The translations under genes and the position numbers were made by a program. Shown in pieces: positions 49,571 through 60,420 of a stretch of 64,000 nucleotides of DNA. The notes below the pieces were generated by a model. It worked only from the letters and a program-made list of their open reading frames with translations. It did no database searches and was not told where the DNA came from. The DNA comes from Spongilla lacustris (taxonomy: Eukaryota > Porifera > Demospongiae > Spongillida > Spongillidae): contig OX442419.1 in the NCBI GenBank assembly GCA_949361645.1, positions 1,337,358 to 1,401,357 of the forward strand, read 5' to 3'. Numbering within the stretch: the stretch's first letter is position 1; each line of letters opens with the position of its first letter.

Positions 49571-50760
49571 AATTGGGTTGCCTTAATATAACCAGGTACC
49601 AGTATGACATTGTGTACCGCCCTCTAGTACAGGCAAGTGCATTCATCAGAACCTGTACTTGTATGTACATTTATGTAACTCAGAAATGTGATAAACACTT
49701 GTTTGGGTGAGGGGCCATTAGTGGTAGAGAGAAAAGGATCAGCCATTATACCAGCTGTACAGAATCACCCACCAAAATGCTATGCATACTGATGTCCAGC
49801 TGTAGCAACACTGAACATGTCACTGCCTAGGCCTAGCAACATCATGTTTTGTGGTTTGTTTCTGACTAAATGGAAGCAAACATCAAACTTATAAACTCCT
49901 GGGGTTACCTTCTTTGTGATTTTATTCAATTGCCATTGAGGATAGGTCCCCCATATATGCCTCAGACATATATGTATTATCCACTCAAGGTGGAGGGTAT
50001 CATGAGGCCCAATCTCACTCATTGTCGCCTATTTTAGGCAAGTGAATCTGCATGGACAATCATCTGATAACACACCTACCATTGAGGTCTACTGGTATAG
50101 GCCCATGCTGTTTTGTGTGATTGTAAGAGGTATCATAGAAATAGGGTTCTGAGGCAGCACTATGATGCCTTACCCCAGCTAAAATATCATTTTCTGATAA
50201 TTTTATTGCATTAATAGCATGAACATCTTTTAACAATCCCCCTGCTTTTGTTCTTCAAATGTTCAGTGGCCTTAGCATCTGCACTAACTTTGCTAACAGC
50301 AGCATTGCAGATCTAGTGGTAACCTTTTGTGCTAACCATGGATGGGTCTGGCAAAAGGCATCATTTAACTCATCTAGCAATGTCCTATTGCTTAGAATAG
50401 CCTTTTCAAGGCGACCTTTATACTCCATTAGAACACTATCATTGGGTTCATATACAGGGAATAGCTAAAATGATTTAAGGAGATGGAAGCATGCAGTCAA
50501 TACTGAAATTTACTTACTTTGACACTGGTAATACATGTAGAAGTCACATAATAATGTCGACCCCATGTCATGCATTATGGGTGACATTAAAAGTGGCTTG
50601 AACTGTATTGCAAAGCATAATAAACATCTTATATCAATAATATGAATACTGTGTAGCAACACCCATTATGCAGCATGACAAAACTGATCCAGCTGTACAT
50701 GTCATCACCTAGCAACACAATGTGTAAAGCACTTTTCCAGCTGCTCTAGACTAAAAGAAG
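49571..50760. other. Interior of the second foldback element, no gene recognised
   Basis: ORFs of 60-80 codons on both strands without recognisable domains. Confidence 0.4.
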
Positions 50761-51654
50761 CGCGCCAAACCATAATATTCCATGCACAACTCACCTTTTG
50801 GCGGTAGTTGTATTTCCGTTGTAGCGTGCTGTCTCCGCCTCACGCTTTAATACGCTTACGCTGCGCCCTTTTCGCTGAACGCGCAGCAGAAGAGTTTCTC
50901 CAATATAGACTCCTTTGCGAAGCCCGACTGGTTTATCGATTCGCCTGAATCTTTAGCCTCTTAAAAGCTCGAATCTTGTCAGAATTTGGCGCCGCCTCTT
51001 ATAGGCTCAGATAAACTGATTTGCTCTGTACATGTGACGAGCAGACGCCCGCCTTTATTCAGCATCAGCATCGCACCGAACTCGGGAGGACTCTAACTCA
51101 TAGTCTCGATTTAGGACGTATTCCACTTGTCCCTTTTTTTTTCTACTCTTTCGTTTCCGTGAAGTAATGGTACCATAAATGTCTAATTATACGTACGGGT
51201 ATTGTCATGGGAACGCTTGTGTACTCGGACGTATTTATTGCTTCATACCAAACATGTATATCTGACATCAAGGGGCAGTCGGTAGGATTTTTCTAGATTT
51301 TTTGGTGTAACTGGCGCTCTTTAAAACCTTTCCTATCTCGAGTTATACTCACCCATAAAGACGACGACGACGTCGACGACTATGGACAAATTACGGTCTG
51401 GGAACGAGAACTACGACCTTTTTTGTTCTCTTAAAGTAAACGGTTTGGCGACTTGAACAAAACATGAAAATGATCGTCTTTCCATTGTGGCTCGATAGCA
51501 ATAAAGAGCTACACTATCCGTTTCTCGGTTCGTGAGTTATACGCGGATCGCGATTTTGTAATGATATTCATGATACGGCACAAATCCTATATGAGAGTTA
51601 CTGCCGTAACTCTCGATACCTATACGGTAAATGATGGTTGAATGATAAGGGAAA

Positions 51655-51785
51655 ACGAAATAGTCCTATATACCCTTGTGTCCATGCTTATTACACCACT
51701 GTTTCCTATACATGTATATCACCAACTTTCTCATAGAGAATGTTTAAATTGTATACTTGTTTCATTGCTTTTTATTCATAACTGG
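51655..51785. repeat. Half copy of the 320-bp MITE family
   Basis: AGTCCTATATAC, ACCAACTTTCTC and ATAGAGAATGTTTAAAT, then CTTTTTATTCATAACTGGA, follow the right half of 49250-49570 and match 54650-54725. Confidence 0.6.
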
Positions 51786-52495
51786 ATGCATATGCTTTCA
51801 AAAATATATTAACTGAATTTCATAACTCTTGTTGCAACAGACATTTTTATACTGATCACATACATGTATGCTACTATCTAAACTTGGTAAGAATATACAG
51901 TACTAATTCAGCCCATGGATGAAAATATTGCTCAGTTCGTAAACAATGTTCCCGTAAATATTGATATCAGCGAAACTTTTATCTTCTCATATAAGTCGAT
52001 CTGTTTTCTTCTTGATATGACAGCAACAGGTGTGTCCATCATTTCTTTCTTCACTAGCTACAGTGGAACGAACACTAAATCTCATTAAAATTTAATCAAA
52101 GTTATGGGTTTGCAATGATGGATCATGCGCAAATCAATGGATCTGATTGACCAACTAGTTGCTGGGTATTTTAAAAATACAATGTATGACACAAAGGATT
52201 GTGACGATGTTCAATGCTGATGCTGAGCACAATAAAATCCTCCACGAGCATTTGGCAAGCTAGGAGTGCAGCATTGTGCTCCTTTGCGACCTCCTAATTT
52301 CATTATAGCTTTCATGCGCTCTAATGCAGCATTTTCTTCTAGAGCTGCTTTTCTTTTTCTGCATCGCTCTTCTTTCTCAGCTATCTCTCTCCTCTTCATA
52401 TCTTCCGCAGCCTTAAATTAATCGATCCCTTGTGCTGAAGTCATGCACTGAGCTGAACCTTTCAAACGAAATTGAGTACTTGTAGTAGGGATAGC
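51786..52495. other. Intergenic, no gene recognised
   Basis: 51790-52070 is paralogous to 54720-55010 (GAATTTCATAACTC, GATCACATACATG, GCTACTATCTAAACTTGGTA), so it belongs to a longer dispersed repeat. A short basic ORF on the minus strand (AEKEERCRKRKAALEENAAL, 52210-52399) is the only coding-like signal. Confidence 0.4.
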
Positions 52496-52497
52496 GT

Positions 52498-52650
52498 TGT
52501 CCTGTGGATTTATGTATGGCTAACATTATGGCATTACGTCAATCAATGTTTGCCCCACAACCTGAATTTTATTTCGAACGTCGTTCTAAATTATGAACAG
52601 CTCAGGGTCAGGCAATGTTTGTTTAACTGACTTGGACTTCAAATAAATTA
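52498..52650. repeat. Dispersed repeat fragment
   Basis: GGCATTACGTCAATCAATGT and GAACAGCTCAGGGTCAGGCA recur at 55715-55745 and at 57795-57825 respectively, so at least two other partial copies exist in the window. Confidence 0.6.
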
Positions 52651-52764
52651 AATGTCTCAATGTTAATTTGTTTAATGGTAGATGTGTAGTGGCAAAGCAT
52701 ATAGGCATGACCACTAAAATGGAAATGTGCAAATAAGTGTCAGCTGCTCAATATAATTTATAAT

Positions 52765-53070
52765 AGGTAAGGGGAGGGGTTGGTAGGTAAGGGGTGGAGT
52801 ACATGTAGGGGTAGTAGTAGGTAAGGGGAGGAGTAGGGGTAGTAGTAGGTAAGGGGAGGAGTAGGGATAGTAGTAGGTAAAGGGAGGAGTAGGGGTAGTA
52901 GTAGGTAAGGGAGGAGTAGGGATAGTAGCAGGTAAGGGGAGGAGTAGGGATAGTAGTAGGTAAGGGGAGGAGTAGGGATAGTAGTAGGTAAGGGGAGGAG
53001 TAGGGGTAGTAGTAGGTAAAGGGAGGAGTAGGGGTAGTAGTAGGTAAGGGGAGGAGTAGGGGTAGTAGCT
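52765..53070. repeat. Minisatellite of about 27 bp
   Basis: About 11 units of GTAGTAGTAGGTAAGGGGAG plus GAGTAGGG with small variants. The long ORFs on the minus strand (YYYPYSSPYLLL) are products of the repeat. A related G/A-rich tract lies at 57935-58040. Confidence 0.9.
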
Positions 53071-53084
53071 CAAGCACCATGTCA

Positions 53085-53300
53085 CATGTCATAGTTGTCT
53101 TTCTGTGTCCTTTTTGCCAGTTCATCAGATTTGTATTCTTAAGCATTGAAAAAGCCAAATCCTGTTTAACGCACCATAGCCTAGCATTGCGAGAGCTCCA
53201 CAATTCACGTAAAGGTTGAGACAGTTCTGAAAGGTGAGGCAAGAACTTTCCGAACTGATTGATCATACCCAGAAAGCGTCGCAATTCAGACCAATATGAC
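53085..53300 (-). pseudogene. Ty3/gypsy RT palm-connection fragment
   Basis: The minus strand reads LRRFLGMINQFGKFLPHLSE then LSQPLRELWSS and QDLAFSMLKN, matching the conserved FLGM.NY..KF.P..S....PLR.L..W...Q..AF..LK block between RT and RNase H. It belongs to a different lineage from the 20371-25143 element. It ends in the minisatellite on one side and in a short inverted repeat (GACCAATATGACGC, near 53290-53345) on the other. Confidence 0.7.
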
Positions 53301-53344
53301 GCAATGTTATCGCAATGTATAAACATAGCGTCATATTGGTCTGG

Positions 53345-53856
53345 GAACGAGACTTGTGAAAATCGCTGTACAATACACGATAATAACTGGTGCACAGAAG
53401 GATGAAGCATGTGATTTGAGCTTGGGTAGACTAGAGCACCAACAACAACAAAAATGACGGCGACGGCTGAAAGACAATTGTACCCTCTGCTGAAATAGGC
53501 AGGTTAATCAGATTTTTAATAATACTTCATAACTTAGCCCTGGCCCCCCAAGTTTTAAAACTTGTCTACGCCCTTGTGAGGGAGGGGAGTGGCCATGCGT
53601 GAGTGCTATGTTAAGGCTGTACATGTTGCTACCTGCACCTTGAATGAAGACATAAATGTTGGTCCTAATCACTATCCCAGCAGCTGTGATGTATATGTTA
53701 ACTCGCCTCTTCCCCTTCCCTTTTGTATATTGAGTACATTACATTAGTGTACATATGTTACATATATGCATGTGTATCCTTAGTGGCTTCATATTTGAAG
53801 AGGCCATGTTGATGACCATGTACATGTATGCATTGTACCAACTGTACCCACTCCAG
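53345..53856. other. Intergenic, no gene recognised
   Basis: No supported coding sequence before the ankyrin exon at 53857. Confidence 0.4.
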
Positions 53857-53958
53857 GGTGGTTATGCATCATTACATGAAGCTGCAAAGGGAGGTCATTC
53901 TACTATTGTGAAACATCTCCTGTCCACTCCTGGTATTGATGTGAACATTAAGGGGAAG
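53857..53958 (+). CDS. Single ankyrin-repeat exon
   Basis: A 102-nt exon between CTCCAG and GTGAG, phase 0, encodes GGYASLHEAAKGGHSTIVKH followed by LLSTPGIDVNIKGK, a complete 34-residue ankyrin repeat. It resembles the exons at 59185 and 59401, which share the LLSTPGIDVN core. It is presumably part of a plus-strand ankyrin gene, but the rest of that gene is not visible and transposon debris fills the 5-kb gap, so it may be a relic. Confidence 0.6.
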
Positions 53959-54598
53959 GTGAGTTGGTCCACTGAATAATATATAAGATATGCACTGTAA
54001 TAGAAATTAACTGTAGCTGACATAGCAAGCCACTACACTTTTTGGTTCAAATGATAAACATGCAGCACTAATGCATCAGATGGTAGATAGTGAATAATAT
54101 CATGATCAGTAACGGAACCTAAGCTGGTATAGGTTCCAGTGGTGGATCCAGGGGCCCGGGGGAGGTCCAGGCCTCCAGAGTGTCTCTCGAAACCAAATAT
54201 GAATATGCGTATGACATGCGATAAATCGGCGCACTTGAGCCATACAGTTCTTCATATGTTTGGTGTGAGGCTTGGTTTTGTTTTCTAAACTCCGTGAAGC
54301 TGCTAAACAGCTCATTCTTATTGCTTATTCATTGGTTAGTACTGTATTTTTAGTTCTGTAGACTGCGAGATACGTAGTAGGCTGGTATTTATATTCCAAA
54401 ATGCTAACCCGCGGTCGTAATAGAGCGATTGTTTCCGCAGTTATTTTGATTGGTGCGCTAGTATTAGTACCCATCAAAGTTGAATGCACCTTGCTGCAAG
54501 CTTTCAGAGACAGCAAAAGGCTGACCATTACAGCGATAGTATAAATTTTAACATAGCAAAGAAACTAAGCCGGCGCATGTAACGTACAATGCAAATCT
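53959..54598. other. Intergenic or intron, no gene recognised
   Basis: Contains the G-rich word GGATCCAGGGGCCCGGGGGA near 54146, a common start of transposon-like debris, and no supported ORF. Confidence 0.35.
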
Positions 54599-54599
54599 G

Positions 54600-54725
54600 T
54601 GATGAAACACAGCCATCCTATATACCATCCTATATACCATCCTATATACCATCCTATATACCACCAACTTTCTCATAGAGAATGTTTTTATATACTTGCT
54701 TCACTGCTTTTTATTCATAACTGGA
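54600..54725. repeat. 12-bp tandem repeat leading into a half MITE
   Basis: CATCCTATATAC is repeated four times (about 54612-54660), then ACCAACTTTCTCATAGAGAA and the same downstream word as 51730-51785. The tandem expansion is of the MITE's own internal word. Confidence 0.75.
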
Positions 54726-55284
54726 GAATATGCTTTCAAAAAGTCATGATACAATTAACTGAATTTCATATAACTCATGTTGCAACAGACATATTTACAT
54801 TGATCACATATGCTACTATCTAAACTTGGTAAGAATATCATTTATACAGTACTAACTAACTCAGCCATGGATGATAAATATTGTTCAGACCATTAACAAT
54901 GTTACTCAGTTTTAATATAAAACTAGTGATACCAGCAAAACTTTATCTTCTCATATAAGTCTGTTTTTTTCTTCATATGATAATAACAGGTGTGTCCATC
55001 ATCTCTTCCTTCATTACAGTACTCTATAAATTAAAGTGATCTGTGTCAACTCAACTTCACCTCACTCCATGCACCAGATGATACATTCAGCATGCTTTAG
55101 TGTGTAGTTAAACTTAACAAGCACGGCCCTTCACAAGCAGCTATGCATGTGCCCACCCAAACTGCTTTTATTGAAGCCATACCTACTGTACATGTATGAG
55201 ATCAGCAATCACACACCTGACCTCTGCTAAGAGATTGATCATCCAGATTTTTATGTCTATTGCCATTTTGGGGGGGGGGGGGGG

Positions 55285-55640
55285 GACAGCAAAAAAGGTT
55301 TTTGCCGTTCGGTCATAGAAGGGACCTAGTTGCATTAAACGGTACTGGCTTACACAACAAGTCTTTTCAGGATTGGTAGGGCTTATATCCTTTTGGTACA
55401 TGTACATGTAAAACGAGCTGTGCTAGCAGACCTATCCATTACGCTCCGTGCGGATCCGTCGGAGCGTAATGGATACGTCCACTAGCATGGGTCATTTTAC
55501 AAGTACCGAAAGGATTTAAGCCTTATTTATCTCAGCCCTATCCTGGAAAGACTTGCTGTGTAAACCAGTAGCATGAAATGCAACCAGGCCCCTTCTGTGA
55601 CCGAACAGCAAAACCTTGTTTTGCTGCCGTCCACCCTGCA
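55285..55640. mobile_element. Imperfect palindromic element, about 355 bp
   Basis: The arms meet at 55450-55465 (CATTACGCTCCG and CGGAGCGTAATG around a BamHI-like core). Outer arms pair with about 75-80% identity by eye (TGCCGTTCGGTCATAGAAGG against CCTTCTGTGACCGAACAGCA). A poly-G run (55269-55287) abuts the left end. Confidence 0.75.
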
Positions 55641-56948
55641 TGGTGTCCAATTGTACCCCCGGGTGGATAATAGACATTAATACTTATTTCCTGACGTTTA
55701 AGTATGGCTAACTTTAAGGCATTACGTCAATCAATGTTTGCCCCACACGGCTGTTTCGAGCTGGACAATTAGTTTGATAATTAGAGCGTTACGGTATATG
55801 ATTTACAAATGATGGCGGATAGCCTCATTATCGCTATGCAATGTTTAACAGCATGGCTTGCTTGAAGCTTACACCTGGTGCTATTATACGCTGATGCATT
55901 AGTACCAGCAATCATTTCTCTATAACACACACATGTGAACTATTAATACTACGCTTTCCAATAATACACTGGCCTCGTTTTCATAAGCATACGCCGTTAC
56001 GTCATCTCGAGCGCGAGTTGCATCGAGCCGCCAATTTTCCCACTGGTAAATTCGACATAGAGGCAATGTTAACACTTCAGGTGAAAGGTGTATGTCATTA
56101 ACTAAGTGCGGCCGGCACTTTTCGGCCTAAACAGTCTGCTTGTTTTCTATGAATAATGATGCGGAGTTGTATAGGTTGAATGGATTCCCACCACCACCAA
56201 GGTCAGTTGCACTGCAGAGGGTGCATGACTGAAGGGGAAACTAAAAAGACACCACATAACAGAGTGAGGCATATACTCAGGCCTTGCAGAAGGTGTTTGG
56301 TATGGCATTTTGAACTGAGGAGGATGCAATGGTGTACCCACAAAGCTTTTGTAGCTCCTGCAAGGATTCCCTTTAAAAGGCAGCTGTACCATGTGTGACT
56401 GCATTTCAGTGGCAAACACATAGGAGTTAATCTTGCATGGTGAGATGTTTGCACCCGGACCCAATATGATGGCATTCAAATTAAAATGTATTTAAATTCA
56501 TACATATATAAGGTATGAACACTTCATATCCACTCAGCAAGTGGGAAGGCCATCCAATATCATTCACACAGCTAAAGATGGTGGTGCTAGTACACTGACA
56601 TCATTTACCCCCTACCCGCTGTTTTAGATCTCTGTGCCTGAACGTTCTCAACCTGCCCCTGCACAGTGTGTCAGCAGAGGTACAGTGTCCCTGTTGTTAT
56701 GACACAGCACAGCTGCATCATAACCCTGCTTCCACCTTGGGATTGAACATCTCGGGCAATATATTCATCCATTTTGCAGCCTGTTCCAGGGACATCTAGG
56801 AAAACCATCTCCTACTGAGGAGAGGAGATGGTAGATGTCCTGAGATGCATGTCATCAACAAGTCCTTAAAACCTGTCCAACACAAGGAAGAGCATGTGCA
56901 CATGATTATCACTGACAGGATGACATCACATACAGAGAAGTCATAAGA

Positions 56949-56952
<4 letters not shown>
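55641..56952. other. Intergenic, no gene recognised
   Basis: A minus-strand ORF of 110 codons (56147-56479) has no recognisable domain, and two other frames are equally open there, so I do not call it. A GGCATTACGTCAATCAATGT repeat copy lies at 55715. Confidence 0.4.

Positions 56953-57033
<81 letters not shown>
56953..57033. repeat. (CA)n microsatellite
   Basis: About 81 bp of pure AC dinucleotides. Confidence 0.95.
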
Positions 57034-57036
<3 letters not shown>

Positions 57037-57086
57037 ATTTCCCAAAGCCACTATCCCAGTATTAATGCATTTTATTAACGACCACA

Positions 57087-57317
57087 ATGTTGCTTGGGTA
57101 CATAAGTGGTATGTTGGATTTGGTCTCCTTGGAAAACAAGGAACAAATCCATATACATGTCAAATTCAATGCACCGGCAGCCAAGGACATATGCATCAAT
57201 ACAGGAAAAGTTGCAGTATTACCAGTGTGTAATGTAGAAATATCACAAAATATCGCAGCAATACCAGTAGTAACAAAAAGACCCAAATATGTATCACCTA
57301 TGCTATACATGGTATGA
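57087..57317 (+). CDS. Small ORF of unknown function
   Basis: 76 codons starting MLLGYISGMLDLVSLENKEQ and ending SPMLYMV. The residue composition is protein-like, but the opposite strand is also open for 88 codons, so one of the two is a shadow. No domain recognised. Could be a transposon exon. Confidence 0.2.
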   Translation: MLLGYISGMLDLVSLENKEQIHIHVKFNAPAAKDICINTGKVAVLPVCNVEISQNIAAIPVVTKRPKYVSPMLYMV

Positions 57318-57369
57318 AAAATCACTTATAAAATGAGTCAAATCACCTATGTTTGATGACTTGTAGCGC

Positions 57370-57600
57370 TGTCATTTCTGCAGGCCGCACTTAGTTGTTT
57401 GGCTTTCAAGGTAGCCTCCGCTCTCCACCATTTATCCACGTCTTGTTTTCCTCCAGGAAAATTGGCGGTAGTCTAGTGTTCCGATCTTTGTGAAGGATAT
57501 CTAATCGCGGTACTCTCGTGGCGAGCGCTATAGCTAACAGACGGTACAGAGTTGTGCCTTGCAATTCACACGAAGGATAGAAAAATGGTATGTGTACGCT
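57370..57600. other. CpG-richer stretch, possible promoter or first exon
   Basis: Local rise in CpG (for example CTCTCGTGGCGAGCGC) and an ATG directly followed by GTATGTG near 57585, which could be a start codon split from its exon by a splice donor. Weak evidence. Confidence 0.2.
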
Positions 57601-57934
57601 AAAATGGCTTTTAAATGGCGGGACTACAAGTGCAGTCCTTATATAGCTCGAAGATACAAAGTCCTTGTTGAGGTCATGTTTGATGATGTAATCGTTTCAA
57701 TATTTCAGGGCGTAGGTCTTATTGTCCAACGTTGAATGGGCCTGAAACAGCCGTGCCCAATACCTGAATTTTAGCTGGAACGTCGTTCAAAATTATGAAC
57801 AGCTCAGGGTCAGGCAATGCTAAAATTTCTGTTTCACTGACTTAATGGTAGTACGTAGTGGCAGAGAATATAGGCGCAACAGTATGCATCCACTGAAGTG
57901 TCGGCTGCTCACTATTGGTAAAATAGACGTTGTA

Positions 57935-58045
57935 AGTATGTATAAGGGGAGGAGTAGGGGTAGAAGGGGAGGGAGTAGAGGTTGGAGGGGAGGAGTAGGG
58001 TTAGGAGGGGAGGGAGTAGGGGTAGGAGGGGAGGAATAGGTTGGG
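57935..58045. repeat. GA-rich minisatellite
   Basis: Repeats of GGGGAGGAGTAGGGGTAG with AGGGGAGGGAG variants, related in sequence to 52765-53070. Confidence 0.8.
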
Positions 58046-58388
58046 ATAGTTAACTACTTTTTTTACTTAACTTGGGTCAGTTAAGTCAATTATTGACGTT
58101 ATTGACTTAACTTACACTTATACAGCCAGGTTTTATTTATTTAACTAGATAATGTATAATGATGCAAGTCTCTGTTGACTCCCATTTTCCAAATGGGCTT
58201 GCACGTATCTTTTTTAGCATTTCATGCAGAAGGAATCTTGTTCCTTTGTCAATCCACATGTAAATAATACAGACAGTAAATTGAACACTGGATAACTTGA
58301 AATGCAAATCTTCTGCTAAAAAAACCTAGTGCATAAACTATTATAATAAGTATATAAAGCTAGTGCACTTCAAAGACTGCACAATTAT
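58046..58388. other. Intergenic, no gene recognised
   Basis: AT-rich; no supported coding sequence. Confidence 0.4.
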
Positions 58389-58511
58389 ATGAGAGCCTCG
58401 ATGGGAAAGAGCCGTCTTTCTAGCCTTGCTCTCCTGCATATACATTATGACATGGACATGGACTTAGATGAAGTCATCACACGCTATGCCCATTTGCACC
58501 CAAGGAAGCTT
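58389..58511 (+). pseudogene. hAT-type transposase C-terminal (dimerisation) fragment
   Basis: The plus strand reads MGKSRLSSLALLHIHYDMDM and then DLDEVITRYAHLHPRKL. This fits the C-terminal RL..LAL..IHY......D.VI..FA...PRRL pattern of ZMYM/TTF-type hAT proteins. Only this short piece is recognisable; downstream the frame continues without homology. Confidence 0.6.
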
Positions 58512-59184
58512 GTACTCCCAACGCCATATGCTCCGCCATGCATATTCTCATTCTTTCAATTTATTGGTGCAGCGTCCGTTGTGCACACCACCTGCACTAG
58601 AGTAAAATGCAATACTGTACATGTATGGTATTGAGACAGAGACTTAAGCAATGCAAAATTGTTGGGGCTCCATCCGTCCCAGGCCTAAGTCTGGTTGTAT
58701 GGTTTCAAGCGGACACTCACAGCGGCCCCCCATCCACTTTTCGTATCAGGCAACCCACCTCGGCCACTGCCCACTAGTTAGGTCCACAATTATTATTTTC
58801 CAAACCCCATCATTTTCAGACCTGGTTACGGGCCTGCTTTAAAGTTGTTTGTTATGCCATATTCGTATGCGCCATTTGGCGTCAACCGCTGGGATAGGGC
58901 TAAAGATCAAGTAATAATGGTATGTATGGTGCTGAAAACTATCCTGTATATGGATGGTGATGTAAAAAACAAGACCATAGAGCAGCTGCTTCTAAGCCTA
59001 CACACAAAGACCAGTGTGTCCCTTGGTATCTCCTCCCCTTCAACCCCATCAGCAATGTTTGTATCATGCATGTAAATGTGTACACCCTAGCTAGCGATGT
59101 CATCATGCATTACAACATATTGATGACCATGTACATGTGTACAATGTACCCACCATGTTGACTGAACTATTGTACCCACTCCAG
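58512..59184. other. No gene recognised
   Basis: Plus-strand ORFs of 63 and 76 codons (58651-58842 and 58845-59075) lack domains; the second has a plausible composition but no splice or homology support. Confidence 0.35.
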
Positions 59185-59286
59185 TTTGGTAAAACTCCAT
59201 TACACTATGCTGCAGAGATTGGTCATACTACTTGTGTGGAACATCTCCTTTCCACTCCTGGTATTGATGTTAACATTAAGAATGAG
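59185..59286 (+). CDS. Single ankyrin-repeat exon
   Basis: 102 nt, phase 0, between CCACTCCAG and GTGAG. It encodes FGKTPLHYAAEIGHTTCVEH followed by LLSTPGIDVNIKNE, a canonical ankyrin repeat with the TPLHYAA motif. The upstream intron sequence (ATGTACCCACC, CTATTGTACCCACTCCAG) is repeated before the next exon, showing that exon plus intron was duplicated as a unit of about 215 bp. Confidence 0.7.
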
Positions 59287-59400
59287 GTGAGTTGGTGCAC
59301 TGAATATTAATATGTGCACTGTTGTAGGAATTAACTGTAGCTGACCATGTACTACATGTACATGTGGTCAATGTACCCACCACTATTGTACCCACTCCAG

Positions 59401-59517
59401 TTTGGTAAAACTCCATTACATAGGACTGCATATAAAGGTCATACTACATGTGTGGAACATCTCTTTTCCACTCCTGGTATTGATGTGGATGCTGCATTTC
59501 AGACAATTTATTTTTAA
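59401..59517 (+). CDS. Terminal or decaying ankyrin-repeat exon
   Basis: After the CTCCAG acceptor it encodes FGKTPLHRTAYKGHTTCVEH then LFSTPGIDVDAAFQTIYF and a stop. The expected splice donor after the repeat is missing and the reading runs to TAA, so it is either the last exon of the gene or a decayed copy of 59185-59286. Confidence 0.55.
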   Translation, partial: FGKTPLHRTAYKGHTTCVEHLFSTPGIDVDAAFQTIYF

Positions 59518-60377
59518 TTACACACTGAGGTGTCATTAATGTTCTAGATTTTTATGTGTTCCCATTTTTGCAGTGTTATTACATTTGATATCACTAACTG
59601 TAAATTCATATCAGACAACCTGTCACTTAAATTTGTCCAAGCCGGATGTCTTCATTCATACCCGTGCAGCTGGATATCGTGGAGCTGCTGTTGATGACCT
59701 GAACTGACTGGCAGTCTTAGCGAACACTTTTGGGTAGTATCAAAGAGTCTTGATTCTGATGGTGTGGGTCTCATACACATGTGGGCACCAACATACACAT
59801 ACACACATACACACACATGCACACACACACACACACGTGTCCTCTATCACTTAAGCCAATACACAGGTAGAGTAAGCAAAATTCAGGTCACCAATAATTC
59901 CCCCCAACGCTGGGAACATTGTACTTTTGTGTTCTACGCAGACAATTGGGTGCAAGGCTTGATCCCTCACCCCACTTTCATCACTGCACACTGTACCTTG
60001 CCCCACTTCTATTCATGCTACATCAATGGTGGATTTGCAAAACTGGAATTTCATATCTATATTACCATTACCTTCATATCAATATTTCATTACCTCATTC
60101 ACATCATTACCTCATTGGCTGTCTATTTCTTGTGACAAGTTATTGCATTCCTTCATTCCTTGGTACAGGTGTTGGCTTGGTTTTGCGTTTTCCACAACCC
60201 ATCACTACATGGATTAAGTCGAAAATAAAAATAATGTTGTGAATTTTGAGGTGAACCCATGCCAATTGACCGATCAATGAGCAATGAAAATACAATGTAT
60301 ACCACACAGAGATGATGAGTATCGTGAACTACTGTTGAATGGTGACTGATTTGCACATTGGCATTGGAAAATATGAA
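59518..60377. other. No gene recognised
   Basis: Includes a short CA-rich tract (59797-59836). ORFs of about 100-120 codons on the plus strand near 59764-60242 overlap each other in three frames and show no domains. Confidence 0.4.
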
Positions 60378-60420
60378 CCCCCCCCCCCCCCCCCCCCCCC
60401 CGGGGGGGGGGGGGGGGGGG
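60378..60420. repeat. Perfect C/G homopolymer palindrome
   Basis: 24 C followed directly by 19 G, flanked by ordinary sequence. It can fold into a G:C hairpin or form i-motif and G-quadruplex structures. Confidence 0.9.

Larger units (their letters stand above)
48203..51635. mobile_element. Second foldback element, about 3.4 kb
   Basis: Left arm from ATCATTTACCGTATAGGTAT at 48203; right arm ends with CCTATACGGTAAATGAT at 51635. The arms match in inverse over about 330 bp of non-coding sequence (GGTTTTAAAGAGCGCCAGTT and its complement near 51310) and again over the coding segment (48840-48930 against 51040-51120). Part of the right arm's coding copy is degenerate. A palindromic MITE (49250-49570) has landed inside. 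Confidence 0.75.

Noticed and set aside
52714..53410. Tyrosine/proline-rich protein of 220 residues on the minus strand as a single gene.
   Set aside because: Half of it is the minisatellite; only the FLGMINQFGKFLPHLSE part is real homology, a gypsy fragment.
56147..56479. 110-codon minus-strand ORF as a gene.
   Set aside because: Three overlapping frames are open in the same place, no domain, no splice or promoter support.
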